Part shown: one piece after another, positions 8,794 through 18,333 of the stretch
How the letters are laid out: each line of letters begins with the position of its first letter
Position numbering within the stretch: the first letter of the stretch is position 1
Source of the DNA: an uncultured Lachnospiraceae bacterium
GTDB taxonomy: Bacteria > Bacillota > Clostridia > Lachnospirales > Lachnospiraceae
Direction: 5' to 3'
Assembly: GCA_902792005.1 (NCBI GenBank)
Contig: CADAXW010000013.1
Location: 20,325 to 84,324 of the forward strand
Length of the DNA stretch: 64,000 nt
The notes under the pieces: model-generated
Seen by the model: the letters and a program-made list of their open reading frames with translations, nothing else
What the model was told of the DNA's origin: nothing
Databases searched by the model: none
Position numbers and translations under genes: made by a program

Positions 8794-9429
8794 ATGGCAC
8801 TTTTATTTGGAATTTTGGCGATCATCACCGGCTTATTCCTCCCCATTCTTTTCGGATGGATTGGCTTCGCGATCCCGACAGTACTCGGTGTGCTGGCGAT
8901 CGTATTTGCTATTCTGAAGAATAAGAAGCTGGCAGAGGATGGGCAGAGGAAGAGAGTTGCAGGATTTGTATGCGCCGGTATCGGTATCCTGATCGCAGCA
9001 CTTATGATCGCAGGAATGAATGTTGCAACAAAGAAGCTCAAGACTAAGATGGAGGATTACGGTGTAAGTCACTTCCCGATCCTCGAGAAGAGTATTGATA
9101 AGCTTGGATCCGGCGGAATTGTCGGCGTGATCATTTATGCAAAGAATGAAGTGGATGCAAACATGGATAAGCTGAAGGATGAGTTTGATCTCCTGAAGCA
9201 ATACATGGACGGAGCTTTATCGTCAGACACACCTTCTTCTGAGGCTTCCAGCGAAGCAAGCACAGCTGCAGCAGGCGGCGAAGGTGCTGAAGGCGGCGAA
9301 GGCGCTGAGGGCGGCGAGGCCGTAGAAGGCGGCGAAGGCGCTGAGGGCGGCGAGGCTGTCGAAGGTGGCGAAGGCGAAGCAGGCGCAGAAGGTGCTGAGG
9401 GCGAAGCAGGCGTAGAGCCGGCTCAGTAA
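8794..9429 (+). CDS. membrane protein with Gly/Glu-rich repeat tail
   Basis: Two hydrophobic spans (about residues 2-40 and 60-80), the first ending in KNKKLAEDGQRKR, resemble small DUF4190-like membrane proteins. A soluble stretch follows, then an acidic tail of GGEGAE / GGEAVE repeats (residues about 160-205). ATG 8794 has GGAGAG seven bases upstream; the GTG at 8755 has no site. The tail DNA holds 36-bp near-identical units, so tail length may vary between strains. No function can be assigned. A terminator follows, so it is probably monocistronic. Confidence 0.7.
   Translation: MALLFGILAIITGLFLPILFGWIGFAIPTVLGVLAIVFAILKNKKLAEDGQRKRVAGFVCAGIGILIAALMIAGMNVATKKLKTKMEDYGVSHFPILEKSIDKLGSGGIVGVIIYAKNEVDANMDKLKDEFDLLKQYMDGALSSDTPSSEASSEASTAAAGGEGAEGGEGAEGGEAVEGGEGAEGGEAVEGGEGEAGAEGAEGEAGVEPAQ
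9274..9390 (+). repeat. in-frame Gly/Glu coding repeats
   Basis: Degenerate 18-bp and 36-bp units encode GGEGAE and GGEAVE motifs. Two 36-bp units are nearly identical. Confidence 0.75.
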
Positions 9430-9483
9430 GAAGAACGGACGCCTGAGACAAATACATATAATTTAAGATTGTAATTTAAGGTC

Positions 9484-9528
9484 AAGGACGATTTTGGACA
9501 CAGATTGATGTTCAGAATCGTCCTTTTT
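9484..9528 (+). terminator. intrinsic terminator
   Basis: AAGGACGATT (9484-9493) pairs with AATCGTCCTT (9516-9525), with T residues through 9528. Confidence 0.75.
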
Positions 9529-9570
9529 CAGATTTATGCGATTTTTCCTACTAATTATTTGTTGTTTTTA

Positions 9571-9599
9571 TCGACTTTCTGCTCTGAGTATGAGATAAT
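9571..9599 (+). promoter_or_regulatory. possible promoter of the fecR operon
   Basis: TCGACT (9571-9576) and GATAAT (9594-9599) are separated by 17 bases. A 7-bp inverted repeat, TATCGAT-CA-ATCGATA, lies downstream at 9642-9657 and could be an operator. The 9430-9675 gap otherwise holds only the terminator above. Confidence 0.35.
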
Positions 9600-9675
9600 T
9601 ATATGGTGTATGTCTTGTTGTGGGGAACGGAAGACACACACTATCGATCAATCGATAAGGGATGGTTTTTTTGGT

Positions 9676-10578
9676 ATGAAAAAAAAGAAATTAATTCTAA
9701 TCTGTATCGGCGTTGTGGCTCTTCTGGCCATTATAGGCGTCGTGATCTTCCTGTTCTTTACGGATAAGGGATATCGGCTGCTGAAGGTATTCGAGTATTC
9801 CGGCAGATCCTCCATCATCCGCGGAGACCTGGGAGAGATGGAGCCCTACGAGAATATGGTGCTGGAGTCCGGAGATGTGGTCTCCCTCGACACCGGAAAT
9901 CTCGTGCTGAAGGCGGACGAGGATAAGTATATCTATCTCGAGGAGCACACGAAGCTGAAGCTGCTTGCTGAGGGTACCAGTGAGAAGAGCAAGACCACCA
10001 TCGAGCTGATGGAGGGTGCCATCACCAATGATATTCAGAGCAAGCTGTCCGAGGGATCGTCCTATGATGTGACCTCACCGAACGCAACCATGTCGGTTCG
10101 TGGAACCATGTTCCGTGTTGAGGTTTATGAGGAGAACGGTGTGAAGTACACCAGGGTTTCCGTATTCCAGGGAGCTGTGGAGACACACCTGATCTATAAG
10201 GATGGAAGTATCTCGGATACGGCGGTTACCATCGAAAAGGGTAAGGAAGTCCTGATCTACGAGGATGACAAGACCACGGACTATGTATCACCGCCGACGG
10301 ATATCGATTATACGACACTTCCGGAGAAGATCCTGAATCTGATCAAGCAGGCAATCGAAGATGGCAGGGATGTATCCCTGACAAAGGAACAGGTAGAGGA
10401 ATACTTACAGAGCACGGTAGTTGTTACATTTACGTATCAGGGACAGGTGTTCGGTACACAGACGGTGAAGAAGGGTGAGAAGATCCAGGAACCCACCCTT
10501 GTGCCGTCGCCCACCGGCAGCTGGAGTTATGATTTCTCACAGCCCGTAAATGAAGACATCACCATTGAATGGAAGTAG
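9676..10578 (+). CDS. FecR-domain membrane protein
   Basis: It is 300 residues: a short basic N-terminus, one membrane helix (about residues 5-28), then an extracytoplasmic FecR domain (about 40-190; SSIIRGDLGEMEPYENMVLESGDVV, then NATMSVRGTMFRVEV). A small C-terminal domain (about 245-300; VTFTYQGQVFGTQTVKKGEKI) resembles the InlB/Listeria-Bacteroides repeat. FecR domains sense or transduce envelope signals. The ribosome binding site (AAGGGA) is distant, so ATG 9676 rests on the hydrophobic N-terminus. The gene overlaps nothing but is 14 bases from the giant surface gene, with a CHASE2 cyclase next, suggesting a joint sensing unit. Confidence 0.8.
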   Translation: MKKKKLILICIGVVALLAIIGVVIFLFFTDKGYRLLKVFEYSGRSSIIRGDLGEMEPYENMVLESGDVVSLDTGNLVLKADEDKYIYLEEHTKLKLLAEGTSEKSKTTIELMEGAITNDIQSKLSEGSSYDVTSPNATMSVRGTMFRVEVYEENGVKYTRVSVFQGAVETHLIYKDGSISDTAVTIEKGKEVLIYEDDKTTDYVSPPTDIDYTTLPEKILNLIKQAIEDGRDVSLTKEQVEEYLQSTVVVTFTYQGQVFGTQTVKKGEKIQEPTLVPSPTGSWSYDFSQPVNEDITIEWK

Positions 10579-10592
10579 TTTGGAGGTTCTGT

Positions 10593-13500
10593 ATGGAAGA
10601 TAATAAACGGAGAAAGGGCATAACCTTCGGGAAGAGAGTCGGGTGCGTGCTGATGTCAATTGCACTTGTTCTTTCCGTATGCTTTACCAGGAGTATTCCG
10701 AGCCGTGCGGCAGGAGGAAGCGATGGGCCGAGCTTCACCATTACGGGCATCGGAGAGTCGAGACTCGGACTCGCCGGATACTTTCCGGGGACCGCATCTG
10801 TGAGATATTTTAATACCATCACCGTGGGAGTGCCGGATGGCTATTCCATCTCTCTGGACGGTTCGGATGATGGCGCTGTCTGGGAGGAAGGAAGTCATTC
10901 CTTCACAGCGGATGATTTGGGCTGGACTGGAACCACACGGCAGATCACAAATGAGAACCTGCCCATCTGGGTGAAGGGTCCGGATGGTACCATTTATCCG
11001 GATGACTATTACTATGCGGTATTCAGCCTGATCGAGGATGCAGGCTATAGCATAAGCAGCCTTAGATATGATGACGGGGCACCGACGATTTCAGGCATAA
11101 ATACGGGAACGGAGAAAGAGCTTTCCATCGTCGACGGCGGAACGGTTTATGCGGGGCATACGGTGGAGCTTACGGTTACGGATTCCGACCTGAAGTCGGT
11201 CACCGTAAACGGATCTGCGGCGGAGATCACAGAGGATGACTATGAAATGCCGGTGGCCACATTTACGCTTGAACCGCAGTCGGGAACTCCTCAGACGGTG
11301 AATATCCAGGCGGAGGACTATGCGGGGAACACGAAAAGCTGGACATTTACCCTCAGCGCGGATCAGGAGTCCGATTACTACAATATGCTTTCCGTGTCCG
11401 GCCTCTCAGGTCCGCATACTGTAAAGAATACAGATTATCCCGGGATTGAATCGGATACCGTGGACATCTACTTCACGAAGGCTATTACGGTTACGGCTCC
11501 GACGGGATATAAGATCAAAGCAGGTTACGGAGATAGTGAGTGGGGACAGTCCGTCACCTATGTCGCAACCGGCGACGGTCCCGACAGCATGGAATGGAAT
11601 GAGGAACAGGAGGTGTTTGGCTATACGACCCACCTGATCTATATGGTAGCAGATGAGGATGATCCGGAAGATCCGATGTATATGTATCTGAATGAGCTTC
11701 TGATCCGAAAGGGCTCCCGGTTCGAATTTATCAAGTATGACGCGGATCCGCCCACCTGTGATGTGACGGATCAGGACGATAATGAGGTCGCGCTTACAGA
11801 GGATGCAGAGATCATTGCCAGGGAGTTAAATGTTCTCATTCAGGACAGATATCTGGAGTCGGTGAAGATCGACGGAGAATCCTTTGACATTGATACGGAT
11901 GGGGATACACCGACCGCAGAGATAACCCTTACGGTTGAGAAGGGCGCTCCGGCCTATCGTCACATCGAGGCGACGGACCTGGCAGGCAATACCTACTCCC
12001 GTTCCTTCACTCAGTTATATAAGGCAATCCCCACGCTGACCATTACCATGGATGATGAGATTCCTTACGGAACAGACTATGAGCCTGACGTAGATACGAA
12101 TTCAACGGCTACACCGGTGATCACCTACCAGTCGGTGAACGGTGACCATATTACGGATCTTACGGAGAAGCCGACGGAGATCGGTGAATACCGTGTATGT
12201 GCAACGGTTGCAGAAACCGATGATTATGATGCCTATGAGATGGAGTGGGACTATGCCATTGTGAAAAATGATTCCCCCTCATCTACCGTAAGCTGTGAGG
12301 ATATCTACTATGGGGAAACTCCGGATCCTGAGGTGGAAACGGATTCTGACAGTACAGAGTTTACATTCTATTACAAAAAGGCGTCGGATGAGCCTTCGGC
12401 CTATTCCACCACAGTGCCGACAGATGCCGGAGATTATACGGTGCGCGCCCTGGTAGGCGAGACGGAACATTTTGCAGAGCACTATACAGAGGGAACGGAT
12501 TTCTCCATCCTTCCGGCAACGCCGGAGTCTTCTGTCGTCTGTGCTTCTATCACGATAGGAGAGACACCGGATCCCAAGGTAACAACGACTTCTGACAGTA
12601 CCGACTTTACATTTTATTATAAGCCGATGGATGATGAGCCTTCGGCCTATTCCACCACGGTTCCCACAGCGGCAGGGTACTATCATGTACGTGCCCTGGT
12701 GGGAGGAACCACGAATTATGCAGAGCACTACACCGAACCGGCCGTATTTCAGATCAAGAAGCTGAATGCGGAAGCAAGCATTGTGATAACGCCGGAAAGC
12801 ATTAAGTACGGAGACAGCTACACTGTATCCATCAGTACGGACTCGACTGGAACGAAGACCATCGAGTATAAGGAGGACGGAGCGGACGATTCCACCTATG
12901 ACATTACAAAGCCCACTGCAGTGGGAGATTATGTGGTACGGGGAACTGTTACTGAGACGGAAAGCTATGAAGCAGACACCTGCACTGCCACCTTCTCCAT
13001 CGGGAAGAAGGCTGCAACCTCCAGCATCTCGGTAAGTCCGGCCACCATCACCTACGGTGATACCTACACTGCGACCATCGATACGGATTCGGATGGAACA
13101 AAGACCATCGAGTACAAGATGGATGGTGCGGATGACGACACCTACGATACGGAGCAGCCCACGGCAGCGGGAACCTATGTGGCACGGGGAACGATCGCGG
13201 CATCGGCTACATTTGCGGCGGATACCTGTACGACGACCTTTACCATCGAGAAGAAGGCGCCGACCTCTACGATCTCGGTAAGCCCGGCTACGATCCTGTA
13301 TGGGGATACTTATACTGCAACCATTTCTACGGACTCGACAGGTGCGAAGACCATCGAGTACAAGGAGGACGGAGCGGACGATTCCACCTACAGCCTGGAA
13401 AAGCCCACCCTGCCGGGAGAGTACGTGGTACGTGGAACCATTGCAGGAACATCAAATTTTGAGGCGGATACCTGCACCACAACCTTCTCCATCGGGAAGC

Positions 13501-16500
13501 TGACGCCGACCTCCAGCATTGCGATTAGTCCGGCCACCATCACCTATGGGGATACCTACACAGCGACCATCAGTACGGATTCGAATGGAACGAAGACCAT
13601 CGAGTATAAGAAGGACGGAGCGGATGACTCCACCTATGACACGACCAAGCCCACGGATGCGGGAGATTATGTAGTACGTGGAACCATCGCAGAATCTGCA
13701 ACATATGAGGCAGATAGCTGTACGGCGACCTTTACCATCAAGAAGAAGGCACCGACATCCACGATCTCGGTAAGTCCCGCAACCATCCTGTATGGGGACA
13801 GCTACACAGCCACCATTGATACGGATTCGGATGGTGCAAAGACCATCGAGTATAAGGAGGATGGAGCGGACGACTCCACCTATGACACGACCAAGCCCAC
13901 CCTGCCGGGAGACTATGTGGCACGGGGAACCATCGCAGAGGGAACGAACTATGCGGAGGACAGCTGCAACACCACCTTCTCCATCGGGAAGCTGACGCCG
14001 ACTTCAAGTATTTCGGTAACGCCGAAAAGTATTAAGTACGGAGACAGTTACACAGCTACCATCAGTACGGATTCGAATGGAACAAAGACCATCGAGTACA
14101 AGGAGGACGGAGCGGACGATTCCACCTATGACACTACAAAGCCCACCATGCCGGGAGACTATGTGGTACGTGGAACCATCGCTGCATCAGACACCTATAA
14201 GGCAGATACCTGCACTGCTACCTTCTCCATCGGAAAGAAGGCTGCTACCTCCAGCATTTCGGTGAGTCCGGCCACCATCACCTACGGGGATACCTACACG
14301 GTCACCATCAGTACGGATTCAAATGGAACAAAGACCATTGAATATAAGAAGGACGGAGCGGCCGACTCCACTTTTACGGAAACCAAGCCCACGGCAGCGG
14401 GAGATTATGTAGTACGCGGGAAAATCGCAGCATCGGATACATTTGCGGCAGATACCTGCACGGCAACCTTCTCCATCGGGAAGAAGACACCGACCTCTAC
14501 GATCTCGGTAAGCCCGGCGACCATCACTTATGGGGATGCCTACTCAGTTTCCATTTCCACGGATGCCGATGGCAAGAAGACCATCGAGTATAAGCTGGAT
14601 GGCGCTGCGGACACGAGCTTCAGCACTACAAAGCCCACGGCGGCCGGAACCTATGTGGCACGTGGAACCATCGCAGAGGGAACGAACTATACGGCAGACA
14701 GCTGCACGACCACATATACCATCGGCAAGAAGACACCGGACATCAGTCTTGCAGTTACACCGATCCCCCTGGAGTATGGCGATACCTTTACAGCTACCAT
14801 TACAACAGTCTCGAACGGTGCAAAGACCATCGAGTATAAGGAGGATGGGGCGGACGACTCCACCTATACCACGGAAAAGCCCGTAAATGTAGGGACCTAC
14901 GTGGCGCGTGGAACGGTTGCTGCAACCGGCAACTATGAGAAGGCGTCTGCGACGACGACCTTCACCATCAATAAGAAGGCGCCCACCTCCAAGATCAAGG
15001 TGACACCTTCCAAGATAACCATCGGTGACGAATACAGCGTGAGCATTGTTACGGATTCTGACGGAACGAAGGAGATCCGTTATAAGAAGGCAGGCGCAGA
15101 TGATGACACCTATACCACTGAAAAGCCCACAGCGGCAGGTGATTATGAGGTGGAGGGAACCGTTGCTGCATCCGCAGGCTATCTGGCAGATACCTGCACC
15201 GGCAGCTTCACCATTCAGAAGATCACGCCGAAGCTCTCCATCACCGTGGATCCGGTGAAAGAAGGGAAAGCATTTAAGGTAAAGCTTACAACTGACTCGG
15301 ACGGTGAGGAATATGCGGAAATTCTGTATAAGTCTGAGGATGCGGATGCGTCGGAGTATACTACCACAAAGCCGACGAAGGCGGGAATCTATGACATAAA
15401 GGTTTCCCTTCCGGAGACGGAGAACTATAAGGCAATCACAGCTTCTTCGCAGTTTGAGATCCAGGAAAAGGAGAAGAAGACGGAGGAGCCTACGGAGGAA
15501 CCCACAGAAGATCCGACGGAAGATCCGACAGAAGATCCGACGGAGGAACCGACCGAGAAGCCGACCGAAGAGAAGACAGAACATTCGGAAGATGACCCGG
15601 ACGATAAGTCTGTAGTCCTTGACTGGAACTATAACTACTTCTACTACGGTACCAACTATTCCCTGACTGTAAAGGTAAAGGAAGGCCCGGAGGCTGGCGT
15701 AAATGTGGATCCCATCTCCTTCAGTGATGTGAATTCGGATTCAGGCTGGTTCAAGAAAAAGCCCACGGATGTGGGAACCTATCGGGCACTTTATGACGTG
15801 AAGGGCAATGATAAGTATAAGGGCTTCAAGGGAAGCTGGATCTTCTCCATCGTATATCTTCCGGCGCCTGTAAATGCCTATACTATCAGCGGCGTTATGG
15901 GAAATGCGGATTACTACACCGGAGATGTTACCATCAGTGCACCTGAGGGCTACGGAATCTCCTACAGCCTGGGCGATACCTATGAGAAGTCACTGCCCTA
16001 CGATAAGACAAAGACCAGTGTATACCTGAAAAGAGCCTCGGATGGCGCCATGACAAACGCGATCCCGATCCGCGCGGTAAAGCATGATCCGGATATGCCG
16101 ACGCTGGACGGCGGCTTCCGCGACGGGGACGGAAATGAGCTTCCTTCCACAGGACCGATCTATGCAAATAAACTGATCTTCGATATCATGGATGAGCATT
16201 TGAAATCCGTGAAGGTAAACGGAAATGATGTTAATTTCACGGATAACAGAGCACATTTTGCCTTTGAGACGAACCTGGGAGGCCAGGTCATCGAGATCGA
16301 GGCCGAGGATGATGCCGGAAATGTATTTAAAAAGACCATCCTGTTCATGGCTGAGTGGATGAAGTCGCCGACGATCCCTGAGGGAACCCGCGTGCTCCTT
16401 CAGGCCGGAAACCGCTACGAGCTGAGCGGAGGCAGATGGACCTTCGGAGGCGAGAAGACCATTTATAACGGCAATATCAGGTTCTATGTAAAACAGGATG

Positions 16501-16529
16501 AAGAAGGAACCTTCTCAAAACTGCAATAG
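10593..16529 (+). CDS. giant secreted repeat protein (MBG/Ig-like repeats)
   Basis: It is 1978 residues. A signal peptide (MEDNKRRKG, hydrophobic stretch, cleavage near SRAAG) is followed by modules of the form ISG..Y..G.ITV.APxGY plus LKSVTVNG (about residues 40-470), then about 14 Ig-like repeats of roughly 82 residues carrying YGD, TIEYK, KPT..GDYVVRGT and FSIGKK. These resemble MBG or Big-type beta-sandwich domains of adhesins. A PTEEPTEDPTED stalk (about 1630-1665) and a final ISG / LKSVKVNG module close the protein. There is no LPXTG motif or membrane tail, so the anchoring is unknown. TGGAGG precedes ATG 10593. Its place between fecR and the CHASE2 cyclase suggests it contributes to surface sensing or adhesion. 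Confidence 0.85.
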   Translation: MEDNKRRKGITFGKRVGCVLMSIALVLSVCFTRSIPSRAAGGSDGPSFTITGIGESRLGLAGYFPGTASVRYFNTITVGVPDGYSISLDGSDDGAVWEEGSHSFTADDLGWTGTTRQITNENLPIWVKGPDGTIYPDDYYYAVFSLIEDAGYSISSLRYDDGAPTISGINTGTEKELSIVDGGTVYAGHTVELTVTDSDLKSVTVNGSAAEITEDDYEMPVATFTLEPQSGTPQTVNIQAEDYAGNTKSWTFTLSADQESDYYNMLSVSGLSGPHTVKNTDYPGIESDTVDIYFTKAITVTAPTGYKIKAGYGDSEWGQSVTYVATGDGPDSMEWNEEQEVFGYTTHLIYMVADEDDPEDPMYMYLNELLIRKGSRFEFIKYDADPPTCDVTDQDDNEVALTEDAEIIARELNVLIQDRYLESVKIDGESFDIDTDGDTPTAEITLTVEKGAPAYRHIEATDLAGNTYSRSFTQLYKAIPTLTITMDDEIPYGTDYEPDVDTNSTATPVITYQSVNGDHITDLTEKPTEIGEYRVCATVAETDDYDAYEMEWDYAIVKNDSPSSTVSCEDIYYGETPDPEVETDSDSTEFTFYYKKASDEPSAYSTTVPTDAGDYTVRALVGETEHFAEHYTEGTDFSILPATPESSVVCASITIGETPDPKVTTTSDSTDFTFYYKPMDDEPSAYSTTVPTAAGYYHVRALVGGTTNYAEHYTEPAVFQIKKLNAEASIVITPESIKYGDSYTVSISTDSTGTKTIEYKEDGADDSTYDITKPTAVGDYVVRGTVTETESYEADTCTATFSIGKKAATSSISVSPATITYGDTYTATIDTDSDGTKTIEYKMDGADDDTYDTEQPTAAGTYVARGTIAASATFAADTCTTTFTIEKKAPTSTISVSPATILYGDTYTATISTDSTGAKTIEYKEDGADDSTYSLEKPTLPGEYVVRGTIAGTSNFEADTCTTTFSIGKLTPTSSIAISPATITYGDTYTATISTDSNGTKTIEYKKDGADDSTYDTTKPTDAGDYVVRGTIAESATYEADSCTATFTIKKKAPTSTISVSPATILYGDSYTATIDTDSDGAKTIEYKEDGADDSTYDTTKPTLPGDYVARGTIAEGTNYAEDSCNTTFSIGKLTPTSSISVTPKSIKYGDSYTATISTDSNGTKTIEYKEDGADDSTYDTTKPTMPGDYVVRGTIAASDTYKADTCTATFSIGKKAATSSISVSPATITYGDTYTVTISTDSNGTKTIEYKKDGAADSTFTETKPTAAGDYVVRGKIAASDTFAADTCTATFSIGKKTPTSTISVSPATITYGDAYSVSISTDADGKKTIEYKLDGAADTSFSTTKPTAAGTYVARGTIAEGTNYTADSCTTTYTIGKKTPDISLAVTPIPLEYGDTFTATITTVSNGAKTIEYKEDGADDSTYTTEKPVNVGTYVARGTVAATGNYEKASATTTFTINKKAPTSKIKVTPSKITIGDEYSVSIVTDSDGTKEIRYKKAGADDDTYTTEKPTAAGDYEVEGTVAASAGYLADTCTGSFTIQKITPKLSITVDPVKEGKAFKVKLTTDSDGEEYAEILYKSEDADASEYTTTKPTKAGIYDIKVSLPETENYKAITASSQFEIQEKEKKTEEPTEEPTEDPTEDPTEDPTEEPTEKPTEEKTEHSEDDPDDKSVVLDWNYNYFYYGTNYSLTVKVKEGPEAGVNVDPISFSDVNSDSGWFKKKPTDVGTYRALYDVKGNDKYKGFKGSWIFSIVYLPAPVNAYTISGVMGNADYYTGDVTISAPEGYGISYSLGDTYEKSLPYDKTKTSVYLKRASDGAMTNAIPIRAVKHDPDMPTLDGGFRDGDGNELPSTGPIYANKLIFDIMDEHLKSVKVNGNDVNFTDNRAHFAFETNLGGQVIEIEAEDDAGNVFKKTILFMAEWMKSPTIPEGTRVLLQAGNRYELSGGRWTFGGEKTIYNGNIRFYVKQDEEGTFSKLQ
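12762..15470 (+). repeat. eleven tandem 246-bp coding repeats
   Basis: Eleven copies of about 246 bp encode 82-residue Ig-like units. Copies 1-8 are highly similar at the DNA level; copies 9-11 are diverged. Nine carry one cysteine in a DTCT/DSCT motif. Confidence 0.85.
15484..15590 (+). repeat. PTE[ED] coding repeats
   Basis: 12-bp units encode PTEE/PTED/PTEK, forming an acidic proline-rich stalk between the Ig-like repeats and the C-terminal module. Confidence 0.8.
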
Positions 16530-16541
16530 TGGGGCAGGAAC

Positions 16542-18329
16542 ATGAAAAAAACGATCAAAATAATAATTGAAGCGATCATTCTGGGTGTGCTGGTGTTTTT
16601 TATGACGGCAGCACACCTGCTGTCGTCGCTGGACTATATGGTGCGCGATAAGCTGTATCAGATCCCCCGGGGGATTGACAGCAAGATCAAGATCATCGGC
16701 ATTGATGAAAAAACACTGATGGAGCTGGGACCGATCCAGACCTGGTCACGCTCCCGGTACGCGGAACTGATCCGTATCCTGGATCAGAGCGGGGAAACCC
16801 GTCCTTCGGTCATCGCCTTCGATATCCAGTTCTCGGGAGAGGTGGACGAAGGAGATGCGGAGCTGGCAGCAGCTGCGAAGGAAGGCGGAAATATAGTGAC
16901 CGTCAACCAGCTTCTCTACAAAGGAAAAGCCGAGCTGAATGATGACGGTGTGATGGTCGATCCGGTGGTGGGAGTGGACAATCCCTACGATGCTCTGAAG
17001 GAAGCGGCAGCCATCGGCTTCAGCAATGTGGCGCAGGACTCCGACGGCGTTGTCCGCCATGTGCTGACAACCCAGGATTATCAGGGGACCGCATATCCAT
17101 CCTTTGCGAAGGTTGTGTATGAGACCTGGTGCAGCGTGAAGGGGGAGACCCCGGTGGAGGCACCGTCAGACAAGTTCGGACGCAGCGCCATCAACTATTC
17201 CGGAAGGCCCGGAGATTATGAATGTGTTTCTCTGGTGGATGTTCTAAACGGCAAGATCGACCCCAGAGTCTTTAAGGACTGCGTTGTCTTTGTAGGTGCC
17301 TATGCAGCGGGACTTCAGGACAGCTTCGAGGTGCCGAACGGTGGAAGCAGTAATATGTACGGAGTGGAGATCCATGCAAATGCGCTCCAGTCCTATCAGC
17401 AGGACCGCTTCGCGGTGATGGGAAGTCCCTATCTCTTCGGTCTGATCACGGCGGTTCTGGCCATGATCCTGCACATCCTCTTCCGAAAGCTGAAGGTATG
17501 GCAGTCCCTGATCCTTCTGGTGCTGGCCATTGCAGGGGAGGTTACGGTCTGCGTTCTTCTGAATAACGGAGGGACGGCCTTCAGTATCATTTACTTCCCG
17601 CTGGCTTTAGTGATCTCCTTTATCTATTCGCTTGCCATCGGCTACATCCTGGAGCAGGCCCATAAGAGAAAAGTGATGAATGCCTTTAAGAAGTACGTGG
17701 CTCCGCAGATCGTGGAGGAGATCTCGAAGCAGGGTGATTTCTCCATCAAGCTGGGAGGTGAGAATCGGGATATCGCGGTACTTTTTGTGGATATCCGCGG
17801 ATTTACCACCATGTCCGAGGCTCTGGAGCCCGAGCAGGTGGTGGCGATCCTTAATGAGTATCTGGCCCTGACCACCAAGTCCATCTTTGACAATCTGGGA
17901 ACCCTGGATAAATTCGTGGGAGATGCTACCATGGCGGTGTTCAACGCACCCTTTGATCTTCCGGATTATGAGTATAAGGCCGTGTGCGCGGCGATGGATA
18001 TCGTGAAGGGCGGAGAGGAACTGGAGAAGGTTCTCTTCGAGAAGTACGGACGGAGCGTGGGCTTCGGTGTGGGCGTGCACTGCGGACCTGCCGTTGTGGG
18101 AAATGTGGGCTGCGACGTCCGCATGGACTACACTGCCATCGGTGATACGGTAAATACCTCGGCCCGTCTGGAGGCGAATGCCAAGAAGGGACAGGTGCTG
18201 ATCAGTGATGTGCTCTATGAAAGACTGAAGGGCAGGATCCGGGTGAATGAGATCGGCGTGATCCCCCTGAAGGGTAAGAGCAACGGGGTCAATGTATTTG
18301 AAGTTCTCGGTGTTGACGGGGAGGAGTAG
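16542..18329 (+). CDS. CHASE2-domain class III adenylate cyclase
   Basis: The N-terminal membrane anchor (residues about 6-28) leads into an extracytoplasmic CHASE2 sensor (about 35-290; IKIIGIDEKTLMELGP, then SVIAFDIQFSGEVDEGD). Three membrane helices follow (about 300-380), then a cytosolic cyclase domain (about 410-590). The metal-binding aspartates (LFVDIRGFT and KFVGDATMAVFNAP), a purine-specifying Lys (DKFVGD) and the Asn-Arg pair (DTVNTSARLE) are present, so it should be an active adenylate cyclase making cAMP. It starts 12 bases after the giant surface gene and ends 4 bases before the GGDEF gene, so the genes are probably co-transcribed. Confidence 0.88.
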   Translation: MKKTIKIIIEAIILGVLVFFMTAAHLLSSLDYMVRDKLYQIPRGIDSKIKIIGIDEKTLMELGPIQTWSRSRYAELIRILDQSGETRPSVIAFDIQFSGEVDEGDAELAAAAKEGGNIVTVNQLLYKGKAELNDDGVMVDPVVGVDNPYDALKEAAAIGFSNVAQDSDGVVRHVLTTQDYQGTAYPSFAKVVYETWCSVKGETPVEAPSDKFGRSAINYSGRPGDYECVSLVDVLNGKIDPRVFKDCVVFVGAYAAGLQDSFEVPNGGSSNMYGVEIHANALQSYQQDRFAVMGSPYLFGLITAVLAMILHILFRKLKVWQSLILLVLAIAGEVTVCVLLNNGGTAFSIIYFPLALVISFIYSLAIGYILEQAHKRKVMNAFKKYVAPQIVEEISKQGDFSIKLGGENRDIAVLFVDIRGFTTMSEALEPEQVVAILNEYLALTTKSIFDNLGTLDKFVGDATMAVFNAPFDLPDYEYKAVCAAMDIVKGGEELEKVLFEKYGRSVGFGVGVHCGPAVVGNVGCDVRMDYTAIGDTVNTSARLEANAKKGQVLISDVLYERLKGRIRVNEIGVIPLKGKSNGVNVFEVLGVDGEE

Positions 18330-18333
18330 GTAA

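Noticed and set aside
12762..15470. Regular repeats considered as a CRISPR array or satellite
   Set aside because: The 246-bp units are in frame, encode an Ig-like domain and have no short repeat/unique spacer structure.
14544..15584. 346-residue minus-strand frame opposite the giant surface gene
   Set aside because: Its repeated leucine/arginine-rich pattern simply mirrors the 246-bp coding repeats.
16380..16529. Cell wall sorting signal at the end of the giant protein
   Set aside because: No LPXTG-like motif, hydrophobic stretch or basic tail is present in the last 50 residues.
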